A stretch of DNA of 64,000 nt, taken from an uncultured bacterium (GTDB lineage: Bacteria; Acidobacteriota; Aminicenantia; Aminicenantales; CALLJL01). Positions 1 through 9,202 of this stretch are shown here, piece after piece. The first letter of the stretch is position 1, and every line of letters begins with the position of its first letter. The DNA is taken from positions 1 through 64,000 of the forward strand of contig CALLJL010000023.1 of assembly GCA_938092135.1 (NCBI GenBank), read 5' to 3'. Under the pieces are notes generated by a model, which was given only the letters and a program-made list of their open reading frames with translations, made no database searches and was not told the origin of the DNA. The position numbers and the translations under genes were made by a program.

Positions 1-633
1 ATTGTCTGAGAGCATATCTTTAATTGCTTTTTCAACTTGCTCCCTCCCCTCATTTTTTATATCAAAGCCAAATAAATAACCATCTTCTATACTCATTTTT
101 ATGATCTCTTTTCTTGAATCATTGCTTCCTCTTTTGAAAAAGCCCTTATTTGCCAGGCAATGTGAAAAAAATACTATACCTATATCCTCATTATTAACTT
201 TTTGGATAAGTTCTTTAGTTGTTATTCCAATCGGAACGTTTCCTGACTGATCAATTGGATTACTTAACTGACATGAACTTAAAAAATTTCTAACAGCATC
301 ATTCCAGGAATTATAATTATTTTTTTCTTTCCATTCTGGATTAAAAATGATGAAAATATGCCATCCTTCTTTTGCGTTTAACTCAACGCCAGGCAATAGG
401 ATTATATCTAAACTTTCTTCTTCTTTTATCTTTAGTGCTACATCTATAGAACCACCAAAATTGTGGTCAGTTATCGCTATTACTGAAAGCCCATTTTCTA
501 TTGCTTTATTCAAAAACTCATTAATGCGATTTTTGACGCTATCACTGTCAGGTTCAAAATTTGAACACCAGTTATTTTCTGCTGGATGAATTTGTAAATC
601 CCATTTTCTCCACTCAGATCCTTTTGGATGCAT
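1..633 (-). CDS. PHP-domain N-terminal part of a TrlF-like AAA-type ATPase (3' part outside window)
   Basis: Manual reverse-strand translation from ATG at 631-633 gives MHPKGSEWRKWDLQIHPAENNWCSNFEPDSDSVKNRINEFLNKAIENGLSVIAITDHNFGG...LLPGVELNAKEGWHIFIIF..., open to the window edge. A gattaaAGGAGA RBS lies upstream. PHP-like motifs are DLQIH, ITDHN and GVEL. Confidence 0.7.
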   Translation of the reverse strand, partial: MHPKGSEWRKWDLQIHPAENNWCSNFEPDSDSVKNRINEFLNKAIENGLSVIAITDHNFGGSIDVALKIKEEESLDIILLPGVELNAKEGWHIFIIFNPEWKEKNNYNSWNDAVRNFLSSCQLSNPIDQSGNVPIGITTKELIQKVNNEDIGIVFFSHCLANKGFFKRGSNDSRKEIIKMSIEDGYLFGFDIKNEGREQVEKAIKDMLSDN

Positions 634-684
634 AAAAATCTCCTTTAATCTCTGTTTCCATAAATTCAGTTCCCCAGCGGAGTT

Positions 685-1092
685 TCACTTTAAATCCTCG
701 CCTATATTTAACTTTTTAAGAACGAACTCTTTAATAAAAGTGGCTGATTTAAATGCTTCTTTTGCTTCCTCAAGTGTTGGTATGTAGAACTCATCAGGAT
801 ATCTCACCTCAACTGCATAATCTGTTAAACCTTTTACCTTTTCATAAAGATTTTTAAATTCTTTATCTACACAAGAGCAAAGCTTTATAAGGTATTCTAT
901 TGAGTGAGTTTTTCCAAAGTCTATCCCAGCATTTATCAAAAAGGTTTTTAAAAATTTTTCAACAGTTTGTTGACAATGAAAACACAAAGTATCTGTCACT
1001 ATTTCTTCTTCTGGCATACTTAAAAGAACTTGAGCAGTTTTGTAGTCATTTAATGCTTTAATAAGCCACTTTTTTGCCTCTTCCTTTATCAT
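685..1092 (-). CDS. HEPN domain-containing protein
   Basis: 135 aa; CFHCQQTVEKFLKTFLI and AVEVRYPDEF are typical of the PF05168-type HEPN family; 4-nt overlap with the upstream MNT gene. Confidence 0.85.
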   Translation of the reverse strand: MIKEEAKKWLIKALNDYKTAQVLLSMPEEEIVTDTLCFHCQQTVEKFLKTFLINAGIDFGKTHSIEYLIKLCSCVDKEFKNLYEKVKGLTDYAVEVRYPDEFYIPTLEEAKEAFKSATFIKEFVLKKLNIGEDLK

Positions 1093-1421
1093 AAAGGAAT
1101 CCCTTCTTTAAGAGCTGTTCTAATAACACTTCCAATCATATCTTTTCTTTCCTCAATCTCACGCTCAGATTTTATCAAAACATCACATGGGATAAATTCT
1201 TCAGCCAGTCTTTTTCTTATAATATGAGCAATTTCTAACTTTTGTTTTCTATGTAGATCATTCTCAATTATAATAAGCAAATCCCAATCACTTTCTTTTT
1301 TGTAATTATCTCTTGCCCTTGACCCAAAAAGAATAATTTTTTTAATCTTTATATCTCTGTTTTCAAAGATTTTTTGAATTAAATTTTTAATAATTTCTTC
1401 TCTCATGCTTTTATACCTCAA
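1089..1421 (-). CDS. Minimal nucleotidyltransferase (MNT) domain protein
   Basis: 110 aa; GSRARDNYKKESDWDLLI matches the GSxARxxxxxxSDxDL nucleotidyltransferase motif. Confidence 0.87.
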   Translation of the reverse strand: MRYKSMREEIIKNLIQKIFENRDIKIKKIILFGSRARDNYKKESDWDLLIIIENDLHRKQKLEIAHIIRKRLAEEFIPCDVLIKSEREIEERKDMIGSVIRTALKEGIPL

Positions 1422-2961
1422 AATTCAATGCCTTAAAAACTTCTTTTACCTTTTTTGTGAGTTCTTCATCCTCTTTAAGCAGTTTTGAAAGTTCCTCTGA
1501 ATAATTTTTCATCTTTTCTTCAAAAGGAACTTCATCTTCTTCAAGTTTTATTCCAACATATCTTCCAGGAGTTAGAACAAATCCGTTCTTTTCAATCTCT
1601 TTTAAATCAGCAACCTTTGCAAAACCAATTTCATTTATTTTTTCTTCTTTCTCCCCCTTTTCAAACATCCTGAATTTTTCAACAATTTTTGTTATATGCT
1701 CTTCAGTAAAAACAACCTGCCTTCTCGAAATCTGCTTGAATAATTTTTTGGCATAAATAAACAGAACCTTACTTTTTATGTGCTCTGGTTTTGACTTTCT
1801 CAAAAACCATAGAGACACTGGCAAAGACACATTATAAAATAGCTTTGCTGGACATGCCACAATCCCCCAGACCAGATCGTCTTCAATTATTCTTTTTCTA
1901 ATCTCTCCTTCTTGATTACCACCTGATAAGGCACCATTTGCCATGACAAAACCTGCCATCCCATTGGGTGCAAGATGGTAGATATAATGTTGTATCCAGG
2001 CATAATTTCCGTTGTTGTCTGGAGGAAGGCCATATTTGAATCGCGGGTCGTCATATTTTATTCTATCTGCACCCCAACCGCTATCATTAAAAGGTGGATT
2101 TGAAACGACATAATCTGACCTTAAATCAAAAAATTTATCATTATGATAAGAATCTCCAATCCTTATATCTCCCTCTGCTCCCCTTAAGGCAAGGTTCATC
2201 TTACATATCTTCCATGGCATCTGCTTTGATTCCTGCCCGTAGATTGTAAGCTTATTTTTGTCAATGCCTTCTCTCTCTAATTTCTCAAGGGCAGAAACGA
2301 AAAAACCACCTGAGCCGCAAGCAGGGTCAAAGATTCTTCCACCTTTTACATCAAGCACCTTGACTATGAGCTCTGTTAAAGAGCGCGGAGTATAAAACTC
2401 TCCACCTTTTTTACCCTCTGCTTCGGCAAATTTGCCGAGGAAATACTCATAAATCCTGCCGAATATATCCTTCCCTTTATGGTCATATCCAAAATCTATT
2501 GAAGTAAAAGTATTTATGAGATAAGCAAGATCAAAGGGATCGAGATTAATGCTTGTATATATCTTTGGAATTACATCTTTTAATTGGCTGGGATATTCTT
2601 CTTCAAGGAGTTCAATTGCTCTATCAATAATCTCTCCAATATTTGGTTGATTTGCATTCTTAACGAGATAATCCCACCTTGCTTTTTTTGGAACATATAG
2701 AATGCCTTCTGAGAGATATCTATCTTTGTCTTCAAGGGCTTTTTCTCTTAAATCCTCATATGGAATAAAATCCTCACAAACCTTGTTAGCAAGTCTTTCT
2801 TTTAATTCTCTCTTCCTTTCTTCAAAGGCATAAGAAATGTATCTTAAAAATATCAAGCCAAGCACCACATATTTATATTCATGCACTTCTATTTTTTTCC
2901 TAAGCTTATCAGCGGCTTGCCAGAGCTTGTGTTCAAAATTTAATTCCAGTTCTTTTTTCAT
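1411..2961 (-). CDS. hsdM: Type I restriction-modification system DNA methyltransferase subunit M
   Basis: 516 aa; N-terminal HsdM helical domain (LWQAADKLRKKIEVHEYKYVVLGLIFLRYIS), DPACGSGGFF, VVSNPPFNDSGWG. Confidence 0.95.
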   Translation of the reverse strand: MKKELELNFEHKLWQAADKLRKKIEVHEYKYVVLGLIFLRYISYAFEERKRELKERLANKVCEDFIPYEDLREKALEDKDRYLSEGILYVPKKARWDYLVKNANQPNIGEIIDRAIELLEEEYPSQLKDVIPKIYTSINLDPFDLAYLINTFTSIDFGYDHKGKDIFGRIYEYFLGKFAEAEGKKGGEFYTPRSLTELIVKVLDVKGGRIFDPACGSGGFFVSALEKLEREGIDKNKLTIYGQESKQMPWKICKMNLALRGAEGDIRIGDSYHNDKFFDLRSDYVVSNPPFNDSGWGADRIKYDDPRFKYGLPPDNNGNYAWIQHYIYHLAPNGMAGFVMANGALSGGNQEGEIRKRIIEDDLVWGIVACPAKLFYNVSLPVSLWFLRKSKPEHIKSKVLFIYAKKLFKQISRRQVVFTEEHITKIVEKFRMFEKGEKEEKINEIGFAKVADLKEIEKNGFVLTPGRYVGIKLEEDEVPFEEKMKNYSEELSKLLKEDEELTKKVKEVFKALNFEV

Positions 2962-3013
2962 TTTTCGCCATTAATTTTATCATAAGGTTTTTAAAATGAC
3001 ATTTGTCTTTAAT

Positions 3014-3139
3014 CTAATATACATAATTAATTATTGTTTCAATTGCTTGACGTACTCTCTTCAACGTAATAAATTCATTCAACCAAACCAGGTTTTCCTT
3101 AACTTTTAGAAAAACACGCCCTATCTCTTTGCCCCCTTT
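3014..3139 (-). pseudogene. Decayed C-terminal remnant of an integrase-core (IS3-like) transposase
   Basis: Reverse strand reads KGGKEIGRVFLKVKENLVWLNEFITLKRVRQAIETIINYVY*, resembling the end of the rve-type transposase fold (LKEExVWLNEFxSLxEARxAIxxxIxYYN); truncated and below the ORF-track size cutoff. Confidence 0.4.
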
Positions 3140-3522
3140 TAGGTTATTAAAAAGAAAACAAAATTATTTTAATCTTAATACCTGTTTCACTCATAGAACT
3201 ATCATATAAATAAATCAATCAATAATATTATGAGACGACCATTTTCCAAATCTTATTCTTTCGTCTCCCCTCTTGACTATAATTTTTATTTCTTTTCAAT
3301 TTCTTTTTAATCTTTATATTTTTTGCAGTTTTCTACTTTCTTCTGATTTAAGTATATTTAGTTGGCAATAGAAAATCAAATTAAGATTCCCACTCGGCTT
3401 ATAAAAAATCTTTCTAAAATTGATTCATTGCTTCTCAGAAAAATTTATAAAAAATTCCATTCTCTTCTGGCAGCTAAGGCTGGCAATTTCAAAAGATGTC
3501 AGCTTGGATGCAAATCAAGGAG

Positions 3523-5181
3523 TTACCTTATTGTTTTAAATTCCCATGGTTTTTGGCCTTTGGAGGAAAGACCTATTTCTGCGGCAAGCATATTGTTGCC
3601 AATAGTGACAGATAAAACGCGATAGTTATAATCTGCGGAAGTGATGAGAAGCGTGTATTTACCGGGTCTGAGCAATCGAACAAACCTTCCTGTTTTTGGG
3701 TCGCTTGTTCGCGGCCAGATGTAATTAAAATCATCAATTTCTAAAATCGAAACTTCCGCTTCTATGGGCTGGCGGGCTCCGACATCAAGAACCCGACCCT
3801 TTATGCCAGCTCCGGTGAGTCTATCGAGAAGATAAAAGAGGCCTTCAAGATTGGCGTCAACAATTGGTTTAATTTTATATCCAGGCGGAATAAAGGAAGT
3901 TCCGGTTTCAATGAGAAATTCGAGAGTGCCTAAGCGGCCATACATCCAGATCGGACTCTGATTAGCTCCCGACAGTCGAGCGAGGCTATAATGGCCAGTT
4001 CCCGCCTCATTTTTTATTCTTTTGGCCATTTCAGAGGCAATCTCCAGGATGAGATCATGATCGGGAGCCCGAGCTCCTGATTGAGGCCAGGACCAGCAAT
4101 ACATGACTTCTTCCCCATAGCTATGATAGGAAACAGAAGCCACAAATCTTTCTCGCAGAGCCAGGTCTCGTTTGGCCTGGGTTTCCTTTTCCGAGAAAGC
4201 AAAGGGGCCACGATAGGTCCAGTCAGCCGGATTGGTGGAACCTCCATAGTGCCAGTTATAGTCGTAATTTCGATTGAGATCGACGCCATCATAGTCGGGA
4301 TCTATCTTGCCGTTGTTATTGTTATCTCTTAAATTTTTTCGCCACCAGGGAGAAGAAAGATTGTTGTCAACGATATATTTATACCCTTCGGGATTGAGAA
4401 TGGGGACAACCCAGATTTCATATTCATCTACCCAGCGGGTAACCCTCGGCTCCCGGCCATAATTATTTAAAACATAATCAATAAAAGCCAGCGAGATTTC
4501 ATTGCCCAGAGGCTCGCGAGCATGATGCATTCCATCAATATAAAAGGCGAGTTCATCTTCGTCCTGAAGAACATTATCCGAAATCTTAAGAGCATAAATG
4601 GGCAGACCGAAGCGCGTGCTTTGACCGATCACGAAGACCCGGGCGATGTGGCCATAAGTCCTTTCAGCCTGCTGGAGAATGGCCACTGTTTGTTCATAGG
4701 TATGATAAAGGGGGTCAAGGGCAGTAGCTGCCTCTCTTTCTCGCTGGAGAATTTCTACTTGAAAGCCCGAGGCCAGAAGTTCCAGAAGTTCCTTCTCAGT
4801 AACAACAATATCCAGATATTCCTTGATGGCCGAGGAAGCAAAATCAAAGGGCTTGGAAGCCAATTCTCGTAATTTCTGCGTCTCACCTTTTACCCGAACA
4901 AGATAGCGCTCGGTTGATCCGGGGGAAGGTAAATCGCTTTTTTCTGAATTGGGTAAACAATCATGATGATTCTCATAGTTATCAGGAATGTTTATTTGGC
5001 TATTGGAGGCAGGATAATGGGAGACGAAATAAAATAAGCTGAAAATTATTATTAATCTAAAAAATTGGGCTAATTTAGGGCAATTATTTTTCATGGCGGC
5101 CCTCATTCCCTCCTTAATGATTTTTATCCTAAATTGTCTATTGTTTTTATTGCTCCCTCTTCCCCAAGACAAATTTAACAT
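3523..5181 (-). CDS. M14 family zinc carboxypeptidase, secreted
   Basis: 552 aa; MHHAREPLGNEISL zinc motif, VDLNRNYDYNW, signal peptide after an internal Met (MKNNCPKLAQFFRLIIIFSLFYF), C-terminal carboxypeptidase regulatory-like domain. Confidence 0.85.
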   Translation of the reverse strand: MLNLSWGRGSNKNNRQFRIKIIKEGMRAAMKNNCPKLAQFFRLIIIFSLFYFVSHYPASNSQINIPDNYENHHDCLPNSEKSDLPSPGSTERYLVRVKGETQKLRELASKPFDFASSAIKEYLDIVVTEKELLELLASGFQVEILQREREAATALDPLYHTYEQTVAILQQAERTYGHIARVFVIGQSTRFGLPIYALKISDNVLQDEDELAFYIDGMHHAREPLGNEISLAFIDYVLNNYGREPRVTRWVDEYEIWVVPILNPEGYKYIVDNNLSSPWWRKNLRDNNNNGKIDPDYDGVDLNRNYDYNWHYGGSTNPADWTYRGPFAFSEKETQAKRDLALRERFVASVSYHSYGEEVMYCWSWPQSGARAPDHDLILEIASEMAKRIKNEAGTGHYSLARLSGANQSPIWMYGRLGTLEFLIETGTSFIPPGYKIKPIVDANLEGLFYLLDRLTGAGIKGRVLDVGARQPIEAEVSILEIDDFNYIWPRTSDPKTGRFVRLLRPGKYTLLITSADYNYRVLSVTIGNNMLAAEIGLSSKGQKPWEFKTIR

Positions 5182-5407
5182 TTTAATTTTTCAGATATAC
5201 CTTAAATAAATCTCCCTTTTAAGTAAAGTCATAACCCAAGTGTTCTTTAAAGAGAATATTGATTTTTAATATTAATGTTAGCGAAATAATATTAAGGAGC
5301 TGTAAAAAGAGGGGAATATTTGATCGAAAATAATTTGAGCTTCCCCTCTCCTTTTAAAAATTTGATCCTTCTCTAAAATTTAATTCTTCTTCCAGAAGAG
5401 CCGGCTT

Positions 5408-8400
5408 TTAATAAATTACAGGGCCAAGGCCGGCTTGTCTTATTTTTTGGTTGAAGGCGGCCACCTGGTCTTTAAATATTTTATCGAGTTTGGATAATTG
5501 CCGCTCAGCTTCAGCCTTGAGCTCGTTAAAAACCTCATAGGAAGCATCTGTCGGCCGAGAATCAACGCTGGCCACCACTGAAGCCAGAGCCGCCAGCCGA
5601 TTATCCAGCTTGATGGGGTAGTTTAAAGGATCCTGAGGAGCCTGGGACTTCGGTTGAATTAAAGACTCTTCAATTTCTTTGAGGTCGTTGATTATCTTGC
5701 TGGCTGCAATCGCCAAGTCTTTTACTTCAAGTCCCGATTCAGGTTCTCTTTCAGCTTTTTTCTGAATATGTGAAATAAAATCCTCCAATTGTTTCCTGGT
5801 TGATCTTAATTTCAGAATAGCTCGATTGACTTCGCTCAATTTATCTCTTATCTGGAGCAGTAAGTTATATTGTTCTTGCAGATCTGCGGCCGTAGCTTCA
5901 ATTCTGGGATCTTTTTTCCATTCCCATTTTTGGGTCTGGCTCTCCTCGCCTATTTTAAGTCTTACCTGATAAATCCCAGGAGGAACGACCGGCCCGGCCA
6001 GGGTTCCGGCCCAGATAACCGCGCCAGGAACAGCCTCAGCAGATGGCACCCTCATATCCCAGACAAAACGATTGAGGCCCTTTTCAGCCGGTATAAGGGG
6101 CGAGGGACGGTAAAGGTCGGCAGGCCCGATCTTTTTTACCATTTCAGGCGAAAGAGACTGGCTGGAAAAGAAACAGAGAGGTTTTCCCTTTTCATCGAGG
6201 AATTCCATCACCACCGGCTGAGCTGGTTTTTCCTGCAAATAATAAAAAATCATTGATCCAAAGGGTGGATTTTCACCGGCCGGACCGCTGCCAAAACCTC
6301 CACCCCGGGCCAGCCGGAAGGAATCCCTGGGCTTAAAGAGATGAAAATTGGCCGTAAGAATTTCCGGGGTCAACTGATGAAGGGGCGTTAAATCATCGAG
6401 AATCCAGAAAGAACGACCGTGGGTTGCGGCCACAAGATCATCCTCTTTGACAAAAAGATCATGAATGGGAACCACCGGCAAATTGAGCTGCAGGGACTGC
6501 CAGTTAGCCCCATCGTCAAAGGAGATAAAAACGCCGGTTTCACTTCCGGCATAGAGCAAACCTCGCCTCTTCGGGTCCTCGCGGACAACGCGAATAAATG
6601 TATCTTCGGGCAAGCCATGGGTGATTTTTTTCCAAGTTCTACCGAAATCTTCTGTTTTGTAAATGTAGGGCTTATAATCATCGAGCTCATGGCGGTCGAC
6701 GGCCAGATAAGCTGTCCCAGGATTAAAGGTTGAAGTCTCAATCATTGAAATCAGGCTCCAGGGAGGTAAATCCTTGGGAGTAATATTCACCCAGGTTTGC
6801 CCTCCATCGCGGGTAAGATGAACGAGGCCATCGTCCGATCCAGCCCACAGAATTTTGGGGTCATGATATGATTCAGCCAGAGCAAAAATTGTACAGTAAT
6901 ATTCGACTGAGGTGTTATCTTTGGTGATAGGCCCTCCTGAGGGTCCCTGTTTACTTTTATCATTGGTGGTCAGGTCAGGGCTGATGATTTCCCAGCTCTG
7001 CCCTCCATTGGTTGATTTGAATAAAACCTGGGCAGCATGATAGAGAACATTAGGGTCAAAGCGGGAGACCAGAATGGGCGCTGTCCACTGGAAACGATAT
7101 TTCAGGTCCGCAGCGGCCCAGCCCATCGGGTTATCGGGCCAGGGGTTAATAACGCGGGCGGTTTTGGTCCGACCATTCCATTGGGTGATGTAACCTCCAT
7201 AGCTTCCGGCATAAACAATTTCAGGATTATCAGGTCTGGCCACCACATGACCGCTTTCACCGCCTCCAACCGGTTCCCAATCAGTGGCAAATATGCCGGC
7301 ACCACCGGTGCGGCTGGCGATGCGCACGGTGGTGTTATCCTGCTGAGCGCCAAGAACGCGATAAGGAAAATGGTTATCACAGGTGACATGATAAAACTGG
7401 GCGGTCGGCTGATTATCCAGGGATGACCAGGAGAGACCGCCGTTCAAACTCACGCAGGCCCCGCCATCATTGCCATTAATCATAATCTCGGGGTTATGAG
7501 GATTGATCCAGAGATCATGGTGGTCGCCGTGGGGTGCCCGGATAACAGAATAGGTCGAGCCCCCATCGATTGATTTATAAAGGGCGGTATTAAGAACGAA
7601 GACTGTATCGGGATCAGTGGGATGGGCATAAATCCGGCTATAATACCAGGCTCGCTGCCGCAGGCGGCGGTCGGAATTAAGGCGCTGCCAGGTTGAGCCG
7701 GCATCATCGGAGCGAAAAACACCACCATCCTCAGCCTCGATTATAGCCCAGACCCGACTTGGATTGGCCGGGGAAACTGTGACGCCAATTTTGCCGATTA
7801 TCCCCTGGGGGAGTCCGGGATTTCTGGTCAGTTCCACCCAGGTGTCGCCACCATCGACTGATTTAAAAAGACCACTTCCAGGGCCACCGCTTACCAAGCT
7901 GTAAGGGGTGCGGTAGGCTTCCCAAAGGGCGGCATAAATTATTCGGGGATTGGTAGGATCAAGGATAAGGTCGATTGCTCCGGCCCGGTCGCTACGATAA
8001 AGGATTTTTTCCCAAGTGCGGCCGCCATCGCGGGAGCGAAAAACTCCCCGCTGATCGTTAGGCCCGTAGACATGTCCTAGAGCGGCTACATAAATCAGGT
8101 CAGGATTCTGGGGATGAATTCTGATTCGGGCTATCTGCCTGGTGTCTTTGAGGCCAAGATGAATCCAGGTTTTCCCCCCATCAGTTGATTTATAGAGGCC
8201 ATCGCCATGGGAGACATTGCCTCTTATGGGCGACTCGCCCATGCCAACATAGACAATATTGGGGTCGCTGGGAGAAACGGCAATTGCGCCCACCGAACCT
8301 GTTTTGAAAAAGCCGTCGGAAATATTGAACCAGGTAAGGCCAGCATCTTCGGTTTTCCAGACTCCACCTCCTGTCGCTCCCATATAAAAGATAAGGGGCT

Positions 8401-8635
8401 TCTGAACGACGCCGGCCACAGCCGTGACGCGGCCACCGCGATATGGCCCGATACACCGCCAGCGTAGGGCTTTATAGGCGTCAGGGGGAATAGTCGGGGC
8501 GACCTTTCTAGCCTGGGCTGCTGAGGATTGGCCGGATAAAGAGAGGCCAGATAAGGAATGGCCAGAAGATAAAATTATCCAGATAATTAAAAAAGAAACA
8601 GCTATGGAAAAAGTTTCTGATCCTCTTTTTCGCAT
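5408..8635 (-). CDS. Sortilin/VPS10-type BNR-repeat (WD40/YVTN-like) secreted protein
   Basis: 1075 aa; signal peptide; repeated SxDGGxTW motifs (STDGGKTW, SRDGGRTW, SVDGGDTW, SDDAGSTW, TRDGGQTW); RCIGPYRGGRVTAVAG start typical of this family. Confidence 0.85.
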   Translation of the reverse strand: MRKRGSETFSIAVSFLIIWIILSSGHSLSGLSLSGQSSAAQARKVAPTIPPDAYKALRWRCIGPYRGGRVTAVAGVVQKPLIFYMGATGGGVWKTEDAGLTWFNISDGFFKTGSVGAIAVSPSDPNIVYVGMGESPIRGNVSHGDGLYKSTDGGKTWIHLGLKDTRQIARIRIHPQNPDLIYVAALGHVYGPNDQRGVFRSRDGGRTWEKILYRSDRAGAIDLILDPTNPRIIYAALWEAYRTPYSLVSGGPGSGLFKSVDGGDTWVELTRNPGLPQGIIGKIGVTVSPANPSRVWAIIEAEDGGVFRSDDAGSTWQRLNSDRRLRQRAWYYSRIYAHPTDPDTVFVLNTALYKSIDGGSTYSVIRAPHGDHHDLWINPHNPEIMINGNDGGACVSLNGGLSWSSLDNQPTAQFYHVTCDNHFPYRVLGAQQDNTTVRIASRTGGAGIFATDWEPVGGGESGHVVARPDNPEIVYAGSYGGYITQWNGRTKTARVINPWPDNPMGWAAADLKYRFQWTAPILVSRFDPNVLYHAAQVLFKSTNGGQSWEIISPDLTTNDKSKQGPSGGPITKDNTSVEYYCTIFALAESYHDPKILWAGSDDGLVHLTRDGGQTWVNITPKDLPPWSLISMIETSTFNPGTAYLAVDRHELDDYKPYIYKTEDFGRTWKKITHGLPEDTFIRVVREDPKRRGLLYAGSETGVFISFDDGANWQSLQLNLPVVPIHDLFVKEDDLVAATHGRSFWILDDLTPLHQLTPEILTANFHLFKPRDSFRLARGGGFGSGPAGENPPFGSMIFYYLQEKPAQPVVMEFLDEKGKPLCFFSSQSLSPEMVKKIGPADLYRPSPLIPAEKGLNRFVWDMRVPSAEAVPGAVIWAGTLAGPVVPPGIYQVRLKIGEESQTQKWEWKKDPRIEATAADLQEQYNLLLQIRDKLSEVNRAILKLRSTRKQLEDFISHIQKKAEREPESGLEVKDLAIAASKIINDLKEIEESLIQPKSQAPQDPLNYPIKLDNRLAALASVVASVDSRPTDASYEVFNELKAEAERQLSKLDKIFKDQVAAFNQKIRQAGLGPVIY

Positions 8636-9112
8636 GAAAACCTCCTTTCTTTTCCGCCGTCTATTTTAAAACCAATCCAATTTATTGAGCAAGAAAATCT
8701 ATTTCAGGTTTAAATTTTGAGAGCTCTGAATCCTTTGACCTTTGAACACAATAATACAGATATAACTTTGGTGATTCGATTTAAACCCATTGTTTTAACC
8801 CTTTGTTTCCAATTTATGTTTTGGGCTAAAAGACTATGATTATCTGTTCATAGTGAGAAACAGGCGGGCGCTATGGGGTCAAGAAGGCTTAAAGAATATT
8901 TTTGAGACTAACGTAATCATTTTTTATATATCTTTAGCTCCAGACAAATGAAGAAAAAATGAAGGAGTCATTTTATGTTCTGAGTTTTTAAGGAGGATAA
9001 GATAGTTTTATCACGCCTCAGGCCGAGAATTAAAAGCTCTTAGCTCTACGAAGATGTCATAAAGATCTTTTTTGGGCTTGGCAGGAGAGCTTTTTGGGTT
9101 TTTTAAAAAATT

Positions 9113-9133
9113 GTATGTGTCCCCATTTTTTTT
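9113..9133 (+). repeat. Dispersed motif copy A (TGTGTCCCCATTTTTTTT)
   Basis: tgtatgtgtccccatttttttt; same core at 10642-10662, 48709-48750 (CCCTATTTT variant) and, inverted, 53238-53260. Confidence 0.7.
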
Positions 9134-9154
9134 AATATTTTAATTTTGGTCGCT

Positions 9155-9192
9155 TTTATGATACCATTTTATATATAAATTGGTATCATAAA
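9155..9192. promoter_or_regulatory. Perfect 12-bp-arm inverted repeat; candidate operator for the downstream ATPase gene
   Basis: TTTATGATACCA-TTTTATATATAAAT-TGGTATCATAAA ending at the RBS (aaggag) 11 nt before the ATG at 9203. Confidence 0.55.
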
Positions 9193-9202
9193 GGAGACCA
9201 AT

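Noticed and set aside
347-589. 80-aa plus-strand ORF
   Set aside because: Antisense shadow of the truncated PHP-domain CDS on the minus strand.
3362-3625. 87-aa plus-strand ORF between hsdM and the M14 peptidase
   Set aside because: No RBS or family signature; overlaps the 3' end of the well-supported M14 CDS.
4014-8467. Several 80-129 aa ORFs opposite or out of frame with the M14 and BNR-repeat genes
   Set aside because: Overlap strongly supported CDSs, and their composition is typical of shadow ORFs in alternate frames.
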